Positions 58,948 to 64,000 of a stretch of 64,000 nucleotides of DNA are shown here, piece by piece. Location of the stretch: contig NZ_CP115859.1 of the NCBI RefSeq assembly GCF_027920545.1, positions 2,821,001 through 2,885,000 on the forward strand, read 5' to 3'. The position numbers and the translations under genes were made by a program. This DNA comes from Chryseobacterium camelliae (lineage in GTDB: Bacteria; Bacteroidota; Bacteroidia; Flavobacteriales; Weeksellaceae). The notes under the pieces were generated by a model. The model was not told the origin of the DNA, ran no database searches, and saw only the letters and a program-made list of their open reading frames with translations. The stretch's first letter is position 1. The number at the start of each line of letters is the position of its first letter.

Positions 58948-58977
58948 ACCTTCTTGCAAGAATCCTTGCAAGAAGGT
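58948..58977 (+). terminator. Terminator-like hairpin oriented to the plus strand
   Basis: ACCTTCTTGCAAG, loop AATC and CTTGCAAGAAGGT form a perfect 13-bp stem. Eight T residues follow on the plus strand, while the minus strand continues TAAAAAC. It is 6 bp past the stop of the minus-strand PNGase F-like gene. Confidence 0.65.
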
Positions 58978-58982
58978 TTTTT

Positions 58983-60647
58983 TTATTCATTACCCAACAG
59001 TACCCCTGAAACATTCCAAGAGCTGAAGCTTGTTCCTTCGGTAGGACCTTGCGGAATTTTCACCTGAATGGTATGTTTTCCGGCTTTTAAATCTCCAAGC
59101 TGAATAAAGTTGGGGTTGGTAACTGTTCCGGGACACCAGTTCGATCTGCTCAGATCTGATGATGAAAGTCCATCCGGGAAATTACCCGAAGCAGGATTAT
59201 AAAGTCGGTAAGAACCGCAATCTGATCTCCACGGTACAAAAGAGAAGGTCATCTTTCCGTCAAGGAAAATAGAATTGGCTTTAGGAACGAATTCGTCGCC
59301 GTTCTCCCAACCACCATGACCTGTCGTGATGTATCTCAACTGAGCGTTTTTCAAATCTTTTTTTAAGGTAAATTCCACCCATAATCCTTTATCTTGATTG
59401 AACATGGTAGAATAATCCTGTCCCGCCATTTCCATAATGTTTAAGGTATTGAATAGCGGAATAACGGTGTTGTTTTTATTAACAGTCTGATCACTTTTGT
59501 GAATTGTGATTTCCAGGCTCACTTTGTGGCCGCCTTTGTCATAATTTCCGATGAATGTACCAATCCACAGTTCCTTTTCAGATAAAGAAGATTTCAGCTC
59601 AGTAATGTCCTGACGATAAGGACTGATGGTCTGCCAGTTTTTATCTTTCAGTTGGATGTGATTGAATTTATTGATCCCGAAAGCGGTGAAAAATCTCATC
59701 ATTTCAATAGCCGGATTGTAATTTTCTGTGGCTGTCACACCATAATATTGTTTCCCGTTTCCGTTATCATAAATTGGAAGTGTTTTTGCTCCTTTTTCCA
59801 GTCCGTCAAAAAAAGATTGCGATTTATCCTGAGGGACGAAGAAAACGGTTCCGGTCCGGTCGTAAGCATCTCCGTTTGACTGCTGCTTTAATTCAACGAA
59901 AATATTTTCTCCTTCAGTAATTTTTGGAAATTTAATCTTTTTAAGAATAATGGTTCCGTTGGCAAATCGTTTAATGTTTTCGTCAGATTTTGAGGCGTCA
60001 GAAAAGTTGATGGCTTCATTATCGAAAACCTTTAACGTTGTGAATCTGCTTTTCCATAGCAGATCTCTATATCCTAGTTGATCTGTAGAACTGATCGAAC
60101 CTTTAAGGATTTTTTCAATATCCGTTTTCTTAACTTTTTTAATAGAATTTGCTGTGATTACAGAATTTTTATTTCTTTCGATTTCTAAAACAAAGCCTAA
60201 ATTTTGCCCGATTGTGGAAGGACCTCCCTGAATTTTTAAATCATTCGTATACCAAACTTCAATCGTGTTTGAATTGATTTTAGTCACAGCTTTTTTACAG
60301 TTGTAACCTAAGATTTTTTTGGTTTCATTGGTTAATTCAAAAGTCTGTTTCCCGATAGATTCTGCATCAGAAGCTGAAATCGTTTCGTCAGGTTTTAAAA
60401 ATGCATAGGAAACAATGGTATTGGATGGCTTTTCAATCTTGGTAAGCTCAAAAGGAAAATCTGCTTTTTGCTCCCTGATTTTATTGTTTAAGATGAAATT
60501 TTCCTTTTCATTGGCCCAAACCAATGTTGGAGATTGTTCTGTTAAAGCTTTTCCGTTGTATGAACTGACATATTGCACTTCATAAGTCTGAGCAAAAGCA
60601 AAACAACATAAAAAGATGAAAAAACTTAATAAAATTCTTTGATGCAT
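58983..60647 (-). CDS. GLPGLI-type domain fused to a PNGase F-like amidase domain
   Basis: I chose the ATG at 60647 (554 aa), which gives a signal peptide ending CFAFAQ. Residues 20 to about 165 look like a GLPGLI domain (GPSTIGQNLGFVLEIERN). Residues about 225-554 resemble peptide-N-glycosidase F, which cuts N-glycans from asparagine: Asp263 in AYDRTGTVFFV aligns with catalytic Asp60 of PNGase F, Glu452 in NGDEFVPKANS with Glu206, and SRSNWCPGTV with the GWCPGM segment. An equivalent of Glu118 is not evident. No T9SS sorting domain is seen, so it is likely periplasmic. The N-terminal domain may match the bowl-like domain reported for PNGase F-II (from memory). Confidence 0.82.
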   Translation of the reverse strand: MHQRILLSFFIFLCCFAFAQTYEVQYVSSYNGKALTEQSPTLVWANEKENFILNNKIREQKADFPFELTKIEKPSNTIVSYAFLKPDETISASDAESIGKQTFELTNETKKILGYNCKKAVTKINSNTIEVWYTNDLKIQGGPSTIGQNLGFVLEIERNKNSVITANSIKKVKKTDIEKILKGSISSTDQLGYRDLLWKSRFTTLKVFDNEAINFSDASKSDENIKRFANGTIILKKIKFPKITEGENIFVELKQQSNGDAYDRTGTVFFVPQDKSQSFFDGLEKGAKTLPIYDNGNGKQYYGVTATENYNPAIEMMRFFTAFGINKFNHIQLKDKNWQTISPYRQDITELKSSLSEKELWIGTFIGNYDKGGHKVSLEITIHKSDQTVNKNNTVIPLFNTLNIMEMAGQDYSTMFNQDKGLWVEFTLKKDLKNAQLRYITTGHGGWENGDEFVPKANSIFLDGKMTFSFVPWRSDCGSYRLYNPASGNFPDGLSSSDLSRSNWCPGTVTNPNFIQLGDLKAGKHTIQVKIPQGPTEGTSFSSWNVSGVLLGNE

Positions 60648-60666
60648 AATGAAATCGGGTTTTTCG

Positions 60667-60674
60667 CAAAGATA
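60667..60674 (-). promoter_or_regulatory. Bacteroidetes -7 box for the PNGase F-like gene
   Basis: The minus strand reads TATCTTTG followed by CGA, a canonical TAnnTTTG box, 20 bp before the ATG at 60647; this also supports that start. Confidence 0.65.
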
Positions 60675-60774
60675 AATTTTAATTTGCAGAAGATTATTCT
60701 TTGTGAATTTTATATCTCGATTAGTATGAAATAATTTTGTAAATGTTACGTTCAAACAAAAAATAATAACCTTG

Positions 60775-61719
60775 ATGCGATTTTTTTCTCTATTTATCTT
60801 TCTGCTGTTTTTTCAAATTTTGAGTGCTCATAAACCTAAAGTTAAAGTGGGCAATTTTGGAAATGTGAAAACCTTTTATATTTCAGAATTCAATTTTGGT
60901 TCTAAAACAGTAAGTTCAGAGGAATTGAAAATGGAAGTTTTTGGCAAGCTTTCTCAACGTATTGCAGAAAAATATCGTTATAACGATACCATTCTTATAG
61001 AAAGAATGACTATGCCTTATTATAATGAGAAAGCTTTTTTTATTATTGAGAATGACAACTCTGCTTATAAGCTGCCATGGCTGGATAATGGTTTTGTTAC
61101 AAAAAGCAATAAGAAAGGATTAGCGATTAGAATTATAAGTTCAAAAGTTGAAGTTAAAACTGTTTTGAAATGTGTGGAATACGCAATTTTAAATCAGAAA
61201 AAGTTGAATCGAAATCTTATTACCGTAAATTTTAAATATGGTGAAGATAATAATATGCCTTTAAAGGTAAATTCTGATGATTTTATTAATGAAATTATTG
61301 CCCAGCCTTCAGCATTGGTTGAAGAATTGATGAATACGGAAATTTTATTATTGGATAATGGTGCACTACGAACTGAAATATCTTGGAAGAATAATGATTT
61401 TATATTTACAAAGAATACAAAATATTTAAAAGAAGATAATGTTTATAAGAACGAATATGTAAGCCATAAAGTTTCAGATTTTAAGTACTATATTGATTCT
61501 TTTGATTCTAGTTATTTTATAATTTTTAATGATGTTAATATATTTACTTACTTTGATGGTCTAGAAGAGAATACTTCTCCGAAAATAAATGTTGAAAATA
61601 ATTGGTATGCATTTAATTTGGCAAGAGAAAATCTAGGAAATAAAATTATTTTGTATGATACGAACGAGTATTTTTATGTATATAACATTAATAAAAAACT
61701 ACTCCAAAAAATAGAGTAG
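60775..61719 (+). CDS. Exported protein of unknown function
   Basis: I chose the ATG at 60775, which begins a signal peptide (MRFFSLFIFLLFFQILSAHK); a TTG one codon earlier is less likely. The 314-residue mature part is Asn/Lys/Tyr-rich and beta-rich (NFGNVKTFYISEFNFG, NDFIFTKNTKYLKEDN). I do not recognise a family. It is divergent from the PNGase F-like gene. The stop codon lies inside a hairpin with the stem arms at 61696-61704 and 61714-61722. Confidence 0.65.
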   Translation: MRFFSLFIFLLFFQILSAHKPKVKVGNFGNVKTFYISEFNFGSKTVSSEELKMEVFGKLSQRIAEKYRYNDTILIERMTMPYYNEKAFFIIENDNSAYKLPWLDNGFVTKSNKKGLAIRIISSKVEVKTVLKCVEYAILNQKKLNRNLITVNFKYGEDNNMPLKVNSDDFINEIIAQPSALVEELMNTEILLLDNGALRTEISWKNNDFIFTKNTKYLKEDNVYKNEYVSHKVSDFKYYIDSFDSSYFIIFNDVNIFTYFDGLEENTSPKINVENNWYAFNLARENLGNKIILYDTNEYFYVYNINKKLLQKIE

Positions 61720-61722
61720 TTT
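61696..61722. terminator. Hairpin overlapping the stop codon, converging genes
   Basis: AAACTACTC and GAGTAGTTT form a 9-bp stem with a 9-nt loop between the converging exported-protein and rsmB-like genes. The T tail is weak. Confidence 0.55.
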
Positions 61723-61744
61723 GTATATTTTATTTCCATTTATC

Positions 61745-62950
61745 TTAAGAAAATCTTTCAATTAAAGCCATGTAGAATCCGTCGTAGCCTTCACTCGGCA
61801 TTACTTTTTCGTCTTTAATCATTTTAAAATTCGGATTGTTTTTAATGAATTCGTCAACCTGTAAATTGTTTTCAGAAGGTAGAATAGAACATGTTGCATA
61901 CACCATTTTCCCTCCTTTTTTAAGCATTTTAGAATAATCCTGAAGAATCTGCTGTTGTTCTTTTTTAATTCTGTCGATGAAATCCTGATCGATTTTCCAT
62001 TTGCTGTCCGGATTTCTTTTCAATACTCCAAGTCCTGAGCAAGGAGCATCAATTAACAATCTATCCGCTTTTTCGTGAAGTCTTTTAATGACCTTATTGT
62101 CGGCAATCATTCGGGTTTCAATATTGTGAGCTCCGGCTCTTTTTGCACGACGCTTCAATTCTGCCAATTTCCATTCGAAGATATCTAAAGCGATAATTTG
62201 TCCTTTATTTTGCATCAATGCAGCCAAATGAAGTGTTTTTCCACCTGCACCCGCACAAGCATCCACAACTCTTTGTCCTTCCTTTACATCAAGGAAATAC
62301 CCGATCTTTTGTGAAGATGCATCCTGAACTTCAAATAATCCTTCTTTAAAAGCTGTGGTAAGAAAAACGTTCTTTTTCTCTTCCAATTGCACTGCATCAG
62401 GATAATTTTTGATAGGATAAGAAACTATATTTTCATCAGAAAGATCTGAAATAAGTTCTTTTGTCGTCGTTCTTAAAGAATTTGCTCTCAAAACTGTCGG
62501 AGCCTGCTCATTCAAAGCAAGCATTTCTTTTTCCCATTTTGGACCTAATTCTTTTTCCAGCGTTTCAGCTAACCAGTCCGGAATAGAATGTTCTATTGCT
62601 TTTGTAGGAACGGTATTCTTTTTAAGCTTGGTTAAAATGTCTGCAATTTTGATTCCGTCGAATTCTTCAAACTTTTTATAATTGGTTTTACTCCAAAGAA
62701 GATAAGCGATGATAAGCTTGTAGATGTTGTTAGGTTTTACCCCTTCACCCATATAATATTCCAAACGTTTTTTCCAACGGATGATATTATAGAAAATTTC
62801 AGAAACAACGGCTCTGTCCTGGCTTCCCCATTTTCTATTGGCTTTTAAAAGCCTTTCGATTACTTTATCGGCATATTTATTTTTCTCGAAAAATGTTTCC
62901 TGTAAAGCATCGTGAATTCCGATCGCTAAGTTTCTGTGAATAAGTTCCAT
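61745..62950 (-). CDS. RsmB/NOP family RNA (cytosine-5) methyltransferase
   Basis: This 401-residue SAM-dependent enzyme methylates C5 of a cytosine in RNA. An N-terminal NusB-like helical part (residues 1-100) precedes the Rossmann domain. Catalytic motifs are VVDACAGAGGKTLHLAALM (SAM site), LLIDAPCSGLGVLKRNPDSKW with the first cysteine, and YATCSILPSENN with the second cysteine. The RNA target (16S C967 for RsmB proper) cannot be fixed from sequence, so no symbol is given. Confidence 0.92.
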   Translation of the reverse strand: MELIHRNLAIGIHDALQETFFEKNKYADKVIERLLKANRKWGSQDRAVVSEIFYNIIRWKKRLEYYMGEGVKPNNIYKLIIAYLLWSKTNYKKFEEFDGIKIADILTKLKKNTVPTKAIEHSIPDWLAETLEKELGPKWEKEMLALNEQAPTVLRANSLRTTTKELISDLSDENIVSYPIKNYPDAVQLEEKKNVFLTTAFKEGLFEVQDASSQKIGYFLDVKEGQRVVDACAGAGGKTLHLAALMQNKGQIIALDIFEWKLAELKRRAKRAGAHNIETRMIADNKVIKRLHEKADRLLIDAPCSGLGVLKRNPDSKWKIDQDFIDRIKKEQQQILQDYSKMLKKGGKMVYATCSILPSENNLQVDEFIKNNPNFKMIKDEKVMPSEGYDGFYMALIERFS

Positions 62951-63032
62951 AAAATTGGGTTCTGCTATTTTGAATCTGCAAAAATACGAATTTAAGTTGA
63001 GAATTTCGGGTTCAAAGTTTTGAGTTCTGTGT

Positions 63033-63353
63033 TCAAGGTTGAGTAGGGTATTTTGATTTATTGCTAGTTATGTAAAGAAACAGCTGAATTCCAATTAATA
63101 TAAATATCATTATCAATTGCTTGTCTGCTAAATCCGATCTTTCCATATTGATTTTCTGTAAAGAATAAATTTTTGATTTTGAAAATTCTTTCAGTTCATT
63201 TAAATCTTTAAATTTTTCAACCTTGTCAATATCTTCACTTACAAAAGTTCGCGAATAATTTGGAATTAAATCGATTTCATTAGCTATTTGAAAAAATAGC
63301 CAACCAAAAAGCAGTATGGAAATAATTAGAAATAGTCTTCGGATATTTCTCAT
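63033..63353 (-). CDS. Small membrane protein, unknown function
   Basis: This 106-residue protein has an N-terminal hydrophobic helix (residues 7-22, [17 protein letters not shown]) and a C-terminal one ([17 protein letters not shown]), with a charged middle segment. I do not recognise a family. It is divergent from the YjdM gene with 53 bp between starts, and lies 82 bp upstream of the rsmB-like gene on the same strand. Confidence 0.6.
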   Translation of the reverse strand: MRNIRRLFLIISILLFGWLFFQIANEIDLIPNYSRTFVSEDIDKVEKFKDLNELKEFSKSKIYSLQKINMERSDLADKQLIMIFILIGIQLFLYITSNKSKYPTQP

Positions 63354-63384
63354 GTTTTAAAAATTTAATTAAAAATATTAAAAT

Positions 63385-63392
63385 TATCTTTG
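63385..63392 (+). promoter_or_regulatory. Bacteroidetes -7 box for the YjdM gene
   Basis: TATCTTTG followed by CAA is canonical and lies 14 bp before the ATG at 63407. Confidence 0.7.
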
Positions 63393-63406
63393 CAAAAATT
63401 AAAAAT

Positions 63407-63739
63407 ATGAGTGATACTGTACTTTGTCCGAAATGTAGCTCGGAATTTACTTATGAGCAGGATGGTTTGATGGTTTGCAGCCAATGTTTCCACGAGTGGG
63501 ATCCCGCAGAAACAGGAAATGATGACAAAATTTTGGACATCAACGGAAATGAACTACAAAACGGAGATTCGGTGATCGTAATGAAGGATCTTCCGGTAAA
63601 AGGAGCGCCAAAACCGGTGAAAGCAGGAACTAAAGTGAAAAATATCCGCTTAAGACCAGATAGTGATCATAATATTGACTGTAAAATTGATGGTTTCGGA
63701 GCAATGGCCCTGAAATCAGAATTTGTGAAGAAAGCATAA
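63407..63739 (+). CDS. Zinc-ribbon protein YjdM (PhnA-like)
   Basis: This 110-residue cytosolic protein has an N-terminal zinc ribbon (Cys7-x2-Cys10, Cys24-x2-Cys27: [10 protein letters not shown] and CSQCFHEW) and a C-terminal SH3-like KOW-type fold ([38 protein letters not shown] split here as [19 protein letters not shown]). The family was once called PhnA but has no proven role in phosphonate use. Length and both domains are complete. The gene is followed by a 260-bp AT-rich tail with a long inverted repeat. Confidence 0.93.
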   Translation: MSDTVLCPKCSSEFTYEQDGLMVCSQCFHEWDPAETGNDDKILDINGNELQNGDSVIVMKDLPVKGAPKPVKAGTKVKNIRLRPDSDHNIDCKIDGFGAMALKSEFVKKA

Positions 63740-63821
63740 AAAAAGGAAAAAATTGGACAGTGTAATCTTTCAAAGACTGATTGCAGGAGTGCTAATTTTG
63801 TCTTAAAGGCAGAAAGAGAAT

Positions 63822-63941
63822 TAACCAAAAATTTCCTTATGCTGTTGAATACAAATGTAAGAAAAGTTTAAATTCAATTCTTACGTTTGTATTTTTTTAT
63901 TAAAACTTTAACAGTATAAGTGTAAGGAAATCTGTTGGTTA
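63822..63941. repeat. Long imperfect inverted repeat, possible MITE or structured RNA
   Basis: TAACCAA...ATTTCCTTA (63822-63839) pairs with TAAGGAAAT...TTGGTTA (63923-63941). An inner stem, ATACAAATGTAAGAA (63849-63863) with TTCTTACGTTTGTAT (63878-63892), differs by one G-T pair. The 120-bp unit is AT-rich and non-coding. Its termini are unlike copies A and B. Confidence 0.5.
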
Positions 63942-64000
63942 TGTTTTTGGTTTTTACTTTAGATAAACGAAATTTTGACTAAACCTGTTAATTTTTCATC

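Larger units (their letters stand above)
58671..58982. other. 312-bp AT-rich intergenic region
   Basis: It holds the asnB promoter box and a terminator-like hairpin at 58948-58977. I saw no open frame, tRNA or repeat in the middle. The hairpin's T run points to the plus strand although no plus-strand gene is seen upstream. Confidence 0.5.

Noticed and set aside
1..64000. CRISPR arrays, prophage, integrase or transposase genes
   Set aside because: No regularly spaced repeats and no recognisable mobile-element proteins were found in any frame.

Overview
The window is AT-rich chromosomal DNA of a flavobacterium, most likely Chryseobacterium or a close relative. This rests on a complete gldK-gldL-gldM-gldN cluster (type IX secretion / gliding motor), a type B T9SS-sorted adhesin, a GLPGLI-type domain, a DUF4270 lipoprotein, a split transketolase, many SP-II lipoproteins, and promoters with the Bacteroidetes -7 box TAnnTTTG in place of sigma-70 boxes. 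No rRNA, CRISPR array, phage or transposase gene was seen, and most of the window reads as core genome.

Layout. 1-7.3 kb: a POT peptide transporter cut by the window edge, an exported prolyl dipeptidyl peptidase of the S9 family, small conserved proteins, an alpha-glucan phosphorylase and a possible nuclease-fold protein. 7.4-15.6 kb: a T9SS-exported multidomain adhesin, a DinB-like protein overlapping a putative Cys-His-Asp protein, mtaB, an FMN-binding glutamate synthase-like protein, an FKBP-like lipoprotein, an Hsp15-like RNA-binding protein and aroK. 15.7-16.5 kb: a tRNA cluster (Lys, Leu, Lys, Lys) carrying a recent 160-bp duplication. 16.5-26.7 kb: panC, a glycogen-synthase-like N-domain protein, a DUF4270 lipoprotein, glmS and gldKLMN. 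26.8-36.4 kb: an FAD oxidoreductase, two small lipoproteins, a three-gene RND efflux operon and tRNA-Ser. 36.4-46.5 kb: asparaginase, a TrmH-like methyltransferase, rsmE, tsaD, the giant tamB-like gene and an Lrp/AsnC regulator. 46.6-55.8 kb: split transketolase, a sodium:solute symporter, a compact six-gene redox/electrophile-type operon (pirin, flavin reductase, TMEM175 channel, YjdI, OsmC, GNAT), a second pirin and a DHA2 exporter. 56-64 kb: asnB, a GLPGLI/PNGase F-like enzyme, an RsmB-type methyltransferase, a YjdM zinc-ribbon protein and several unknowns.

How genes work together. GldK-N form the T9SS motor and periplasmic core that would export the adhesin encoded at 7.46 kb. mtaB and tsaD act on the same tRNA position: TsaD takes part in making t6A37 and MtaB methylthiolates it. 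The RND adaptor, pump and outer-membrane factor form one tripartite pump. The 50.2-53.1 kb genes have junctions of 0-19 bp and look co-transcribed.

No clear new defence or mobile system was found. The items most worth following up are two intergenic elements with matching AACCATTAAGAT termini, a second long inverted repeat near the right edge, a terminator that overlaps the promoter of a leaderless gene, a lipoprotein whose ATG appears to have become ATA, the PNGase F-like fusion, and two unannotated proteins with plausible catalytic signatures.
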